This document shows, in pieces, positions 32,845-45,861 of a stretch of 64,000 bases of DNA; position 1 is the stretch's first letter, and each line of letters opens with the position of its first letter. Source of the stretch: Notolepis coatsorum (lineage: Eukaryota; Chordata; Actinopteri; Aulopiformes; Paralepididae); contig OZ020589.1 of NCBI GenBank assembly GCA_963971535.1, positions 68,983,239 to 69,047,238 on the forward strand, read 5' to 3'. Below the pieces are notes generated by a model that was not told the origin of the DNA, made no database searches, and saw only the letters and a program-made list of their open reading frames with translations. A program made the translations under genes and the position numbers.

Positions 32845-35800
32845 TTAAATGCTAGCTTTTATTCTCTCCACCACTTCTAACCACATTGTCAATTTGGATT
32901 CATTGAGACCCAAAATTCTTGCTGTAGATATTTCTAGATAAATCACATCGAGATATGTAAGAATCCAGACCTTTCGGCAATTTTTTTCCGGTTGAAACCA
33001 TCGTGGTGCTATCAGTTTTTTAGCCACTGTAATACCAGATAAAACCAATCTCTTTTGCTGTATAGGTACTGCATATTCAAAAACATCATTCAGCAGTAAT
33101 ATAGAGGGGTGTACAGGTATATTCAGAATTAAGAGATTTGATAATTGCTGGGTCACTTCTTCCCAGAATATATTAACTGGTGGGCAGTCCCAATACATGT
33201 GCATAAATGTCCCCTCGTCCCCATTTGTACATAAGGAGCATTTGGAGTCTTGTTTAAGACCCATTCTGTTCAGTCTTATAGGAGTCAAGTATGTCCTATG
33301 AATATAGTTAAGATGATTTGTTGATGGTCCGGGTTCCTTGATGCAAGTTGAACATTTGCCCAGGCTTCTTGCCAATCAAAATCTTTTTCTAGGTCTGGTA
33401 TATCCCTCCTCCAAACAGAGTCTAGGTGGAGGGTTTCATACGAAGCCGTTAGTAATTGATAATAAAAATCTGATACAAAACCTCTCGATGTCTCTCTTTC
33501 ATAGAAAAAATTGTGGTATCTGTGGTGTGCAATTGGTATCCTTAATGGAACACCGTGAGTCTTCAAACATAACAATAATTGTGCGTAAAAAAGATATGTG
33601 GAACCGGTGAGATACATTTTTTTTCCTATTTCATCATAGCTACAAATACCCTGTTTGTTGAAAACATCTCCTAATGTATGTATGCCTTGCTTTTCCCATC
33701 TAGGGAATCTTATAGGTCGTTTTTCTAATCAGGAGTGCATTGTTATTGAATAAGGGAGTATGATTATGCCATTTATGTGGATTAGAATATTTTTTTTGTG
33801 TTTCACGCCATATCCGGATCGCATGTGTAATTATGGGGCCAAATTTCAGTTCGCATTGCTTAATTGATATTTTGGTGTATACTATGTCCTGCAGTCTCTG
33901 TGGTGCTACTATATTTACTTCTAAATTTCTCCAGGTTACTGATGCTTGGGGTTCAAACCAGGTTGTCAGTGGTCTTAAAGTGTATGCCTTAAAATAGTGG
34001 AAAAAATGTGGGTTTGCCATCCTTCCGTCAGCTTTGTTTCTATGTGGTGGTTTGTTATTCCAAATAAATTTATATGCGGAAGAGTGTAATTTTTTCCAGT
34101 AACCATCTGGAGGGGGTAACGGAAGCATTGAGCTGATGAAGTTGATTCTAGGTAAGACATCCATCTTAACTATTGAAACCCGTGCCTGTACTGAGTTTTG
34201 AAGTTTTGACCACCTGTCAAGGTCGTATTTGATTTTATTTTGGATTTCTATGTAATTGTGTTTCACCGTTTGGCTTATGGTAGGGAATACTTCAACTCCC
34301 AAGCATCTAAAGTGTTTAACCATTGGTATTTCTTCTGGAAGACTTGTAATCTTTGCAGGGGCGTTCAGTGGAAGGAAAGCCGACTTTGGCCAGTTTATTT
34401 TAAATCCCGATAGGTCGCCAAAGTCATTAATCAACTTGAGAAGATGAGGCATTGCGGTGTTAGGGTTTTACATGAACAGTATTACGTTGTCCGCATATAG
34501 ACTAATTTTGTGTTGTGTGCCCTTGATTACGATTGGTTCTATGAGTTGGGATTGTCTTATATATTGTGCTAAAGGTTCTAGTGATAAATGGAATAGTCCG
34601 GGACTAAGAGGGCAACCCTGTCTAGAAGAGCGTGATACCGGAAATATTCCGGAGGTGATTATACCTGTTGTAATCATGGCCGATGGGTCTTTGTATAATA
34701 CTTTAATCATATCAATGAATCATTTTCCTAACCCCATCCTTTCTAATACTGCCCATAGATACGACCATTCCAGCCTATCAAAAGCTTTCATTGCATCCAG
34801 GGACAGCATCGCCTTGGGTGTGGTGTCGTCCTTGCTGGCATCTAGTACGTATAGTAATCGTCTTATGTTGTCAGTGATCAAACGGTTTCTTATGAAGCCA
34901 GTTTGATCCGGATGAACTAAAGACGAAGTCTGATGGCTAATACCTTAGAGAACAGTTTGATATCGGTTCCGAGGAGGCTTACGGGTCTATAACTACCGCA
35001 CTCGGTGGGGTCTTTGTCTTTTTTAAGGAGGACTGTTATGAGTGCAATATTGTCGTTCTTATGAAAGTTCCCCTCCTTGACTGAGTATAAAATCATATTA
35101 AGTAATAGGGGTCCAATTATGTCCCAACATGAGAGGTACATTTCTGGTGGGATACCGTCTCTTCCAGGAGCCCTACCACTTTGCATTTCGGATATGGCCT
35201 TCCTGAGTTCCTCTAATGTGATTGGTGTTTCTAACTGTTTAGCATCATCCTCTGAAAGTTTGGGGAGGTTAATTTGATTAACACTTTGAGTGCCACGCCG
35301 GGTTTTCCTTTTTACCCCCTGAATGCCACCATCGGCGCCAATGTTAACGTTAATATCGCCTAATCTATGTTTTAAATTATGGCTGTGTCTAATCTGCCCA
35401 TCGCATTATCAAAGACTATTTTCCAGTCAGTGCTGTCGAGGCAGATTGGTTTTTTATCGCGTCATTTCCGTTTCAGAGCATTTAGAAAAGCACCCGTTGA
35501 GAGATAAAAAACAGCCCAAATCGTCTTTTACTGGAATATTCCACAACGTTGATATTCGTCGGCCTTTTTATGAATCGTTTTCAAATAAACGCTAGATGAT
35601 CAATATTATACGTGCACGCAAGCACATTCGGGCCGCGCACGGATAATCGCCGCGTTGATTTCCTCTCTGACTTTTACAGTGAAACCGAAACAGCCCATTT
35701 CACAAAACAGCTTATAACTTCATCAAAATTAGTCTGATTATCCTAACACTGATAACATAGAGTCCTTACCTGACATCAGATGGTATCCAACTGGTATATT

Positions 35801-37500
35801 CCAATTCCTGATCACCATTCGAAAAGATAAGTGTATAAGTCGATAAGTGTATGGATCCAACGCGATACAGTAGAACTCCATGATCAGCGGGTCTCAGAGT
35901 CTCCAGAATGAACTGTGGTAACCCCGGCTGGATCAGTGAACTGTAAAATATGGAGTACCGGATTTTTTTCCCCATCCATTTTCATTGAGTCCATTCCAAA
36001 ATCCCTTATGTCATCTGAAAGACGATAGGGGGCGCTTTTTTCCACATATGCTCTCCGGCGGAGCTTGTGTATACTCGGGTAGGCTCGCGTGATGCAATAT
36101 GATTTCAGATTGCTGAAAAATAATAATAATTCCGAGAAATCTCGTGAGTGGCTTTCAACCACATAAAAATAAACCCGAGATATCTCGTGTGTGGCAGTTA
36201 AAGTGTTAAGATATGTGTCCATTTTGTTTTGATCGAAGGTCGTTTCTGATTTATACAAGTTGGAGTAGAATTCTTTGAATGTCGTGTTTATTTCTTTGGT
36301 GTCTGTTACAAGTCCTTGTTGTGCTTTAATGGAGGTTATATCTGCAAATTTTGCGTTAACTCTTAATCGCGTAGCTAGTAGGTGACTTGGTTTGGAACCT
36401 TGAGAGTAATGCTGTTGTCTTGTGCTACGTATTTGTACTTCAGATTGTTGTCTGTAAATGGCGTTAATCTCTATTTTTAGTAAATTAACTTGAGATTCTA
36501 GTCGAGCCGAGTCGTTATATTGTAAAGAAGTAAATAATGTAGAGTAGAGCGTTTCTAATTCCGCCAGTTTTGAGCATCGATTCTTGCGTATTTTGGATGA
36601 AAAGCTATCCGTGAAATCCTTGATCATTCCCTTTACCGACATCCATAATATTCTAGGGTCCGGCACCGAGTTCACATTCTCTGGTAGGAATACTGAAAGA
36701 GCTTCTTTGAGTTGTGTAATGAATTCCTTGTTATTCAGCAGTGTTGTGTTAAAGCGCCATCTTGGGGCTCGGGATGATAGTACACCAAATGATCCTTTTA
36801 GGAGTAAATAACAGTGATCTGATAATGCATTGGGTACCATCTCCACTTCATAGTTATCAAATAGTCTCGGTGTTGCGAAAACATAATCTATTCTGGAGAG
36901 TGTTTTATGTCTTGCTGATCGACAAGAGTACTTCCGGGTCGTGGGGTTGAGTGATCGCCATAGATCATTTACACCTGTATTCTTTGCCCAATCCTTTAAC
37001 GCATTAGATGACTTTTTTTGTTCGTTGGAAAAGTTGGGATAAGATTTATCCAACCCACGGTCCCAAATGGCATTAAAATCTGCACCAATTATAAATGAGT
37101 ATTCTGGAAGGTTTAACATTTCCCTAGTGAGTGCAGTGTAGAAATTATTTTCGTATAGATTTGGGGCATATACCGCTACCAACGCTATTTTCCTATTCTT
37201 GTGTATAATCTTAGCTATGGTTATCCGACCATCTGCATCAGACCATACTCCCTTCAATTCAATATTCAATTTCCATTTCACGACTATAGCAACTCCACAG
37301 GTTCTCGTTCCAAAGGAAGAGTGACTAATGTTATGGTATGTGTTGTCCGCTAACGTAGCTTTGTCTCCCACTAAAATGTGCGTTTCGCTTAAGAGAGCCA
37401 CATCAACCTGTTTGTTTTTCATCAATGTGAGCACGCTTTTGCGTTTATGTTGATTATTTATTCCCCCAGTGTTCCAGATCATTATATTCAAACTAGCCAT
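32845..37500 (-). pseudogene. L1/Tx1 ORF2, multiply broken
   Basis: Starts with ATG at 37500. Endonuclease motifs: NIMIWNTGGINNQHKRKS, LLSETHIL, IIGADFN, LSRIDYVF, NALSDHCYLL. After the MITE at 35282-36205 the frame resumes with the RT: SGRAPGRDGIPPEMYL, KDPTECGSYRPVSLLG (about 35186-34917), then RSSRQGCPLSPG and LYADN in place of YADD (34468-34710). The thumb and connection region (33700-34452) follows, then the C-terminal zinc knuckle CSLCTNGDEGTFMHMYWDC (near 33230). At least four frame breaks separate these pieces. The YADN motif, lacking the second catalytic Asp, would by itself inactivate the RT. Confidence 0.8.
35282..36205. mobile_element. piggyBac-like nonautonomous element in L1 ORF2 (924 bp)
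   Basis: TTAA flanks both ends (35278-35281 and 36206-36209). The termini are CACTTTGAGTGCCAC and CACTTTAACTGCCAC (minus strand). Without the element and one TTAA, the L1 reads through as KMDTYLN then QINLPKLSEDD in one frame, so the insertion site is exact. The interior is noncoding and contains CGAGATATCTCG-type palindromes. The ORF2 frame that appears to run on to 35884 is element sequence. Confidence 0.85.
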
Positions 37501-38156
37501 AATCTATACATATTGATTTGTATTTGTTGGTAATATTTCTGGAGTGCGAATTCACAATGGATTTATATCCCACTGTTGAGGTCCTGTTGAGAGCCGAGCA
37601 TAAAAACATACATACAAAAAAAAACCTGAACCCCCCTCCCTTACAGAGTCGTACAAGGTACCTATTTGATACCTCCTTCGCGTACAACCTCTTCCTTTCC
37701 TGCACCTCCGGTCTGCCCAGAATGAGCAATTTATCCTAATCTTTCCTATGTATACCATAGGATCTATGCTTTAATTCTAATTTAATAGAATGTCACCTGT
37801 GACCAAGCCTCTCTCCCCTTAATGTAATTATAACAGAATGAAAATTATATCTCGATTGGTATACTCATTTAAACCTATTTTTTTTCTTTTTAAACCTTCT
37901 ATTAACATTTATTGGTTAGAACATTTCAGAATAACGAAATAAAGAATAAGAAATAGTGATGTTTTGAATTAGATATCGAAAACCCATCTAATCCGGGAAT
38001 ATCTACTTACATTTTTTAAATACCTTTGTATGTTTACACATCTAAACAACAAGGCGATTTTAAATACTTGTATGCAGATCGTCCACCGTCATGCGTGATC
38101 ATTAATCTGTTATGGTGGTCGTTGTTCTTCACGTCTATTTCATGACCAAGACTCAT
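37501..38156 (-). other. L1 inter-ORF region
   Basis: AT-rich, no gene seen on either strand. It lies between the ORF2 start (37500) and the transposon end (38157), so it is most likely the L1 spacer between ORF1 and ORF2. Confidence 0.45.
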
Positions 38157-38170
38157 CCCAGATAGCAAAA
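38157..38170. repeat. Left terminal inverted repeat of the Tnp2 transposon
   Basis: CCCAGATAGCAAAA, the exact complement of 50519-50532. It is followed by several TCAACATTG/CAATGTTGA-type subterminal motifs up to about 38440, which may be transposase binding sites. Confidence 0.8.
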
Positions 38171-38764
38171 AATCGTTGAATCAACATTGTGTTTTTGTCA
38201 GGCTGAAGATTGGAATCAACATTGATATCAGACATAGAAAATGGCATTGAAAGTGCTCGCTATGATCAACATGGAAAGAACATTGGATTTTCAACCAAAA
38301 TTTTGAAATTTCAATTTGAAAGCCGACAATGAATCAACGTTGATTCAACTATGATATGAGCAACATTGAAATAATGTAGCATTGCATCAACATTGATTCA
38401 AATATATATATATTGCATTATACATTGAAATAATGATATTATTGAATGACCATTTCAGCACTTTTTCAACCTTCCTCTGTATGTTTTTAATATGCCTCAT
38501 TAATAAAGAAAAATAATCACTTTACATCTAAATTATATTATTAGTTGTAGTTCCACCGGGAGCATGCTAAAAGGTGTCTACTAGTGACATTACTGCCATA
38601 TGCCTGAATGGCAGTGATGTCACTGATAGACAGGCTTGGAGCAACCCCTGCAGAACTTTAAAACACCAAATAGAGTAAAGTGATTATTTTTGGCTTAAAT
38701 GAGACATATTAAAAACATACAGAGGAAGGTTGAAACATGCTGAAATGGTCCATATGCTTTACTG

Positions 38765-38936
38765 CAGTGGTTCTCAACCTTTTTATACAAAGACCTCACA
38801 GGAAAAATATTTGGGGACTCCAAACTTGATTATAATTATGCCATTCTAGGTGAATATTCGAAAATATGTTGCAAGCTTGTAGATCGGCTATTTCGAATTT
38901 TTTTCTTCTTCAAGAAACCAAGGTTGAGAACAGCTG
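38765..38936. mobile_element. hAT-Charlie-like MITE
   Basis: Begins CAGTGGTTCTCAACCTTTTT and ends with the near-complement AAGGTTGAGAACAGCTG. It is flanked by CTTTACTG (38757-38764) and CTTTACGA (38937-38944), an 8-bp duplication with two changes. These are the classic ends of hAT-Charlie elements. Noncoding. Confidence 0.8.
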
Positions 38937-38974
38937 CTTTACGACATGCTCTATGAACAAAGAAACAGACAATG

Positions 38975-40040
38975 TATTGCTTTAACCATTTATTAAAGCC
39001 AATTAATTCGCACATACATATTCTTTGAAATGCCTCTCTTTCTATTAGACTTCGATGCCAACTATGCACGTGGCTCCAGATCAGCTGACATTCAGCTGAC
39101 TCTCCCATACAAAAATGACAGAATAATAAGTTATTGAAAATATTCATACAGAACTCTGAACCTTCGCACATACATATTCTCTTTGAAATGCCTGAGTTCA
39201 ATTTGGATTTAGTATCACCAGGCGTGCATGAGAACAGATAATGAAATCTACTGTAATGTACAGTAGCTTTTTTATTTTATCAGGGTGGCACCATTGAAAC
39301 TATTTAATGATGCGTGTCCCTTCTCTTTCTATTAGACTTCGATGCCAACTACGCACGTGGCTCCAGATCAGCTGACATTCAGCTGACTCTCCCATACAAA
39401 AATGACAGAATAATAACAGTTATTGAAAATATTCATACAGAACTCTGAACCTTCGCACATACATATTCTCTTTGAAATGCCTGAGTTCAATTTGGATTTA
39501 GTATCACCAGGCGTGCATGAGAACAGATAATGAAATCTACTGTAATGTACAGTAGCTTTTTTATTTTATCAGGGTGGCACCATTGAAACTATTTAATGAT
39601 GCGTGTCCCTTCTCTTTCTATTAGACTTCGATGCCAACTACGCACGTGGCTCCAGATCAGCTGACATTCAGCTGACTCTCCCATACAAAAATGACCGAAT
39701 AATAACAGTTATTGAAAATATTCATACAGAACTCTGAACCTTCGCACATACATATTCTCTTTGAAATGCCTGAGTTCAATTTGGATTTAGTATCACCAGG
39801 CGTGCATGAGAACAGATAATGAAATCTACTGTAATGTACAGTAGCTTTTTTATTTTATCAGGGTGGCACCATTGAAACTATTTAATGATGCGTGTCCCTT
39901 CTCTTTCTATTAGACTTTGATGCCAACTACGCACGTGGCTCCAGATCAGCTGACATTCAGCTGACTCTCCCATACAAAAATGACCGAATAATAACAGTTA
40001 TTGAAAATATTCATACAGAACTCTGAACCTTGAACCCCTA
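38975..40040 (+). repeat. 289-bp tandem array carrying a copied transposon exon
   Basis: Four units, the first partial. Each contains CTCTTTCTATTAG (a splice acceptor), then ACTTCGATGCCAACTACGCA and GTGGCTCCAGATCAGCTGAC. This matches exon 43999-44058 of the element's DUF4806 gene with its upstream intron, in inverted orientation. The rest of each unit matches 49190-49470 in the same transposon (CTACTGTAATGTACAGTAGC palindrome, GGTGGCACCATT) in direct orientation. The array is therefore built from two parts of the element's own family. Confidence 0.8.
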
Positions 40041-40293
40041 TAGAATCTTCCAGGAAGTGTTGTTTTCCAAAATTCCAACGCAGAATCAAATCTAAAAGTT
40101 AAATCTATCTAAAAACACTTTTACCTATTGCTAAACTAAGTATAATACTTCAGAGTATTATAGAGACACATTAGAGATGTACATCTATATAATATATTCA
40201 CATCCACACTATAAATAGCATCCATTAATCCATCATTAATCATCACTCCATTCAGACTACCGACTACTGACAACCTTCTGAACTTGAATAAGC

Positions 40294-40705
40294 ATGCAAA
40301 ACCAACAATTAGCATTTCAGGTGGCAGACTGCCTCTCCCGGGCGCACGTCAGCCCTGTGCACCCGGGCATCGACTATGCTGCCATGGCTGCTGACCAGCT
40401 CACCGACTCAGACCTTCAGGCGTTCAGGACGGCTGTGACAGGACTTCGACTTGAGGATGTGGTGTTTCACGACAGCGGCGCCACGCTCCTCTGTGACGTC
40501 TCCACTGGCCAGCCCCGCCCCATGGTTCCAACTGACTGGCGCCGCCGGGTATTTGACACCATTCATGCCCTTTCACACCCTGGGGTAAAGGCGTCGGTCA
40601 AGTTGGTAGGGGCCAAGTTCGTCTGGCCGGGCCTTAGGAAGGACGTCAAAGTATGGGCGGCCTCCTGTGTGGCGTGCCAGCGTGCCAAGGTACATCGTCA
40701 CACTA
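40294..40705 (+). mobile_element. Ty3/gypsy pol fragment
   Basis: A short piece of a Ty3/gypsy polyprotein, from the end of RNase H (ADCLSRAHV) through the integrase zinc-binding segment (HALSHPGVKAS, then CVACQRAKVH). No LTRs are present. Fossil fragment, incomplete. It runs directly into the minisatellite. Confidence 0.75.
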
Positions 40706-42085
40706 AGGTCTGGAGGGGGGCTGAGTCTAAACTAGGGGGTGGTCCTGAGGGGGGTTGAGTCTAAACTAGGGGGTGGTCCTGAGGGGGGCTGAGTCTAAAC
40801 TAGGGGGTGGTCCTGAGGGGGGCTGAGTCTCAACTAGGGGTGGTCCTGAGGGGGGCTGAGTCTCAACTAGGGGGTGGTCCTAAGGGGGGCTGAGTCTAAA
40901 CTAGGGGTGGTCCTGAGGGGGGCTGAGTCTAAACTAGGGGGTGGTCCTGAGGGGGGCTGAGTCTAAACTAGGGGGTGGTCCTGAGGGGGGCTGAGTCTCA
41001 ACTAGGGGGTGGTCCTGAGGGGGGCTGAGTCTAAACTAGGGGGTGGTCCTGAGGGGGGCTGAGTCTCAACTAGGGGTGGTCTGGAGGGGGGCTGAGTCTA
41101 AACTAGGGGGTGGTCCTGAGGGGGGCTGAGTCTAAACTAGGGGGTGGTCCTGAGGGGGGCTGAGTCTAAACTAGGGGGTGGTCCTGAGGGGGGCTGAGTC
41201 TAAACTAGGGGTGGTCTGGAGGGGGGCTGAGTCTAAACTAGGGGGTGGTCTGGAGGGGGGCTGAGTCTCAACTAGGGGTGGTCTGGAGGGGGGCTGAGTC
41301 TAAACTAGGGGGTGGTCCTGAGGGGGGCTGAGTCTCAACTAGGGGTGGTCTGGAGGGGGGCTGAGTCTAAACTAGGGGGTGGTCTGGAGGGGGGCTGAGT
41401 CTAAACTAGGGGTGGTCCTGAGGGGGGCTGAGTCTCAACTAGGGGGTGGTCCTGAGGGGGGCTGAGTCTAAACTAGGGGGTGGTCCTGAGGGGGGTTGAG
41501 TCTAAACTAGGGGGTGGTCCTGAGGGGGGCTGAGTCTAAACTAGGGGGTGGTCCTGAGGGGGGCTGAGTCTAAACTAGGGGGTGGTCCTGAGGGGGGCTG
41601 AGTCTAAACTAGGGGGTGGTCCTGAGGGGGGCTGAGTCTAAACTAGGGGGTGGTCCTGAGGGGGGCTGAGTCTCAACTAGGGGGTGGTCCTGAGGGGGGC
41701 TGAGTCTAAACTAGGGGGTGGTCCTGAGGGGGGCTGAGTCTAAACTAGGGGGTGGTCCTGAGGGGGGCTGAGGCTCAACTAGGGGTGGTCCTGAGGGGGG
41801 CTGAGTCTCAACTAGGGGGTGGTCCTAAGGGGGGCTGAGTCTAAACTAGGGGTGGTCTGGAGGGGGGCTGAGTCTAAACTAGGGGGTGGTCCTGAGGGGG
41901 GCTGAGTCTAAACTAGGGGGTGGTCCTGAGGGGGGCTGAGTCTCAACTAGGGGGTGGTCCTGAGGGGGGCTGAGTCTAAACTAGGGGGTGGTCCTGAGGG
42001 GGGCTGAGTCTCAACTAGGGGGTGGTCCTGAGGGGGGCTGAGTCTCAACTAGGGGGTGGTCCTGGAGGCTAAATTAGGGGGTGGT
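40706..42085. repeat. 34-bp G-rich minisatellite, about 40 copies
   Basis: Units of 33-34 bp: GGGGGGCTGAGTCTAAACTA followed by GGGGGTGGTCCTGA. Variants include TCAACTAG for TAAACTAG and GGTCTGGA for GGTCCTGA. Each unit has two or more G-runs, so the plus strand can form G-quadruplexes. The array begins inside the gypsy fragment, so it probably grew from gypsy sequence. Confidence 0.9.
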
Positions 42086-42235
42086 CCTGGAGGCTAAACT
42101 AGGGGCTAAACATATGCACGCACGCATGCACGCGACAGCTGCAACCAGAGATGCTGGAGATAAATGTTGCCCCTGGATCAGCTTCCAATGATCCAACTCC
42201 CATGAAACCCACTGTCCTCCAAACCATTTGTCCTT

Positions 42236-45200
42236 TTAAGTCTTTGTCTTTCTTCGTATCCCGCCATTCCTCTCAGGTGCATAACGCAGCCACTTCTGCA
42301 GTGCATCTCTGTATATCAAGTCAGTCAACTTGCGGTCAAATTGACGAGCAGCCGCTGGGAAAAAAGAAAAAAAGAATACTTAAAGATAAACAAGAAAGCT
42401 GCAGTGGACACGTTCCATTCCAAAGTGAACAGTGTCCTTTTTAGTGTACTAGATTTTCAGGTGGCCTTAGGTGCATTTTCAACCCCATAGTCATATAATT
42501 GATCCACATTAATGCTCGTAAAAAATCTTATTGTGAGCATTACAGAGGACCACTTATATGACGTTAAGGTTGGAAATGGGTGAGGTGTTTCTTTAAGAGT
42601 GGTTGCATGTTCCATCAGGCTCATTCCATGGTGATAAAAATGCATCCATTCGTATTTACTTGAGATAAAAGTGAAAATACTTAATTAAATGAAATATCCA
42701 TCATCAAAATAGCTAAATCCACTGTAGTAAACCTAGTATTTTGAGGTGCAGATTGACTCACCAAACATGCAGTCCTGCATCAGTGTGTCCTTGAAGGCCC
42801 TCTTCGGTCCCTTTCCCGCCCAGTTGAAGATGCATGCTAGACAGTTTGTCATGGTAGCGGATAGCATTCGCCGGATCATATTTTCTGAGTTGGTCCCTCC
42901 GATTAATGCCAGGCGGGTTGTCTTAACAGATTGGAGAGGAAAAAAAGTGAGTGTGCTAAAGTGTACATTGTACTATGTCAAATGGACAGAATATGATGTT
43001 TCAAGTACACATTTTAAGACTTTTTTTTATTAACTCTAAAGAAAGACCATTACTGTGTCAAAACTCAACAAACAATACCATCAAACAAATTAGCTAAATG
43101 AATTGTCAAATATTGACTAAGAAATAAATATCATCCCGCATATCATTGCAAGGCTATTTTCACAATATTTCTATGCCAAGCACACATCCAAGCAAAAAAC
43201 TAAATAAATGCCTCCACTCCTACAATTCAGACATTATAAACACTTAGATTTCAAACAATACATTTTTAACAAAATACAAAAAATTTCACCATCTTTCGAC
43301 GGACTGTTTCGTCCTTCAGTGCAGCTTCAGCCTCATCAAACTGCTCCTCATTGGTGAGTGGCAGCACGATGGGGAAGTTCTCTTCTCTCTGTGATTCAGG
43401 TCCAGCTCCGTGATCGTTAAAGGTGGATTTAGCCATTTCAGTCTTCAGAAACTGAACGTCATGTGAAATTTGCTTCACCTCCACGAGTAGCTCTGCAAGC
43501 ATCCTGGTGTTTTTGTTGGCAGCAAGGTCTTGAAGAAAAACAATTGGTTTTACATTAAATTTCAAGGATAGATTCACCATTTCAATCATTTAGAATGACA
43601 CTAAGCAATAAGGGCCTTCAGCACATTCAAATCACGTCTAATTAAAGGGATCATCACATGACAACAACGTTACTATTTACATTTAAATGTGACGCTTAAG
43701 TCTTTGCACCCCTAACTTATAGTAACCATTAAGTGCTTAAATATTAAGCCTATAAACACCATGACAAATTACATGAAAAAAAAAAGTGACAAAGACTGTA
43801 AAGTCACAAGGGACATATGTTTCTCAATGCATCAGAAAATGATACTTGCCTTGTAACATTTGACTGGGCTCTCCATGGAATCTTCCCCGTGGCGTTTCAG
43901 GAGCTGAAGCTGAAGAAATCAACATGGCATCAGCATTGCACATTAGGTAATTGTGTATGGGGGAGGCGGGGGGTAAAGTGGAATATAGGCATCTTTACCC
44001 AGGCGATGTGAGTTGAAGTCAGCTGATCTGGAGCCACGGCTATAGTTGGCATTGAAGTCTAATAGAAAGAGAATAAAGGACACACATCATTGTTTACATT
44101 GAACACGAATTATGGAATTTTACCCAAAAAAACAACATTTAAGATGAGAAATGCATACCATTCCTTGCTCGCTCTGATGGCACAGTGTGGTAGGGTCTGG
44201 AGTTATACATTGGCTTTCCTAGAGAAAGAGCGACAGAATTAACAAAATAAGGTAAGCACCATTAAAGTATCAATGAGCACCATATACAGTAGCAAGCAAA
44301 AGACATACCATTCCTTACTTGTCCAGTGTGGTTCCCTCCTGAAATGGATTAAAATAACCGTAATTAGTCACTGTAAAATACAAGTTCTCATATAATATCA
44401 TGCCAACATTAACAGCTCATTGCAAAATAGTGAGACACTGAATAAGCTACTCATATATGCACTCAACTTTACATTTCCACCCATTTAACTAACATTTCCA
44501 GTCAGTAAGGTATCCAGTAAGGCAGGACTAGTAATCCAACCGCCACCTATTGAAACAGACTGGAGACACAAGAGTGGCTGAGAGAATCACATAGCTATAT
44601 CTAGTTTATTAATCTACTTAATCTACTTGCAGTGGTCCATTGACTCCAACTGTGCCAAGAAGCTTCCACCAAAGCCTAAAATGAGAGAACACAACAAAAC
44701 ATGAACAATGAATGCTATCAAAAGCACATTTACAATCTGTCCACCGGCTCCACCCTGACTTAGTAGTGTGAAGTGATTCACTTACCATTATTAGGCTGGT
44801 TATTCTCCGAGCAGCTTCCTCCAGAGACCGAGCAGCTTCCTCCAGAGACTAAAAGAAGGGAACACAAGACATGAATAGTGGACACTGTAACTTTTGAACA
44901 CATAACCTGACTGATATGTTTGGATGTATTGACAGAGGAACTAAATGCTTGTAAAGCTCTCATGCAACTACATTTTGTTCTGCTATGTTAGTAAATAATG
45001 ACATACCACTGCTTGCATTTGATGTTGGCACCGAGGGGTACTGGCTGGATTCTGGCTGCACTGTATTAATAAATAAATGGAATTATACATGGCAATACTT
45101 AAAGTAGGTGTAGCAGTTAGTGTCATAACTGACAAGTGTCACCACTATACCTGGGAAATGAACATCAGGTGGCTTGGCATATCTTCGCGTCACCCTGCTG

Positions 45201-45786
45201 TCTGGCTCTTCATCTGACTCCACTGCGTGCATATGATTTGTCCTAAAAAAAAAACATTTAACATTCCCAGGCTCCCAGGATAATTCAATTAATTTAGCAA
45301 TCCTTGAGACACTGTTCAGGAGCCAGCCCATGGCCCATTTCTGTTTAACCAAAAACTATCACGAGGAATTCAACTGTACCTTGCTCTTCTTTTCCGACGT
45401 ACATCTGCTTCCTCTTCAGATTCCAAATCAGTGGTTAGACATCCAGTAGTCACGTACTTGTCTTCATGTTGCTTGGCCTTTACAAATGAGTCTGTAAAAG
45501 AACAAGCAGAAAATACAGCATGACATTAATAAGAAGTATGAGGAACAATTCACATCAGACAATAGCAGTGACTATACTTACCACAAGTAATTAAGAGCCG
45601 AATTTTGTCATATGTGGTCCATCCTTCACAGGGCATCATGTTTTCTTTAAGGGCCTTTGAATAATTTGTGTTTTTTGGGGGCCATAATAATGTACCTTCC
45701 GTTGGATTGAACCAGCTGGAAAGAACTGTTGCAGTTCCGCCATTTGGAAACAGTACAACGCCCCAGAGCACCACCTCACTTTCCAT
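42236..45786 (-). CDS. DUF4806-domain protein, 12 exons, transposon partner gene
   Basis: Predicted exons, in order on the minus strand: 45582-45786, 45380-45491, 45151-45242, 45007-45060, 44786-44848, 44309-44338, 44159-44218, 43999-44058, 43850-43903, 43290-43528, 42762-42921, 42236-42354. All have AG acceptors and GT donors except a GC donor (GCAAGT) after exon 9. Lengths sum to 1,248 nt, giving 415 residues with no stop. The N-terminal exon reads MESEVVLWGVVLFPNGGTAT (a conserved opening of such proteins), then acidic and basic linkers, Gly/Ser-rich short exons (VSGGSCS twice) and the DUF4806 domain: LPLTNEEQFDEAEAALKDE, LALIGGTNSENMIRRMLS, NWAGKGPKRAFKDT, LIYRDALQKWLRYAPE. Its role in transposition is not established. 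Accessory proteins of this type accompany Tnp2 transposases in animals. A cryptic acceptor near 44689 does not fit the phase. Confidence 0.75.
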
Positions 45787-45861
45787 TCTGTGTACAATAA
45801 ATTAAATTAGAATATTAATGATAAAAAAATTATAATGACAAAAACATGAATCATAAGATGT

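Noticed and set aside
35884-36210. C-terminal extension of the L1 endonuclease frame
   Set aside because: The residues after about KMDTYLN are translated MITE sequence beyond the TTAA insertion site.
44641-44689. Extra DUF4806 exon (GFGGSFLAQLE-like)
   Set aside because: The acceptor looks good, but the only donor leaves the wrong phase for the next exon and the following codon is a stop. It may be a decayed exon.
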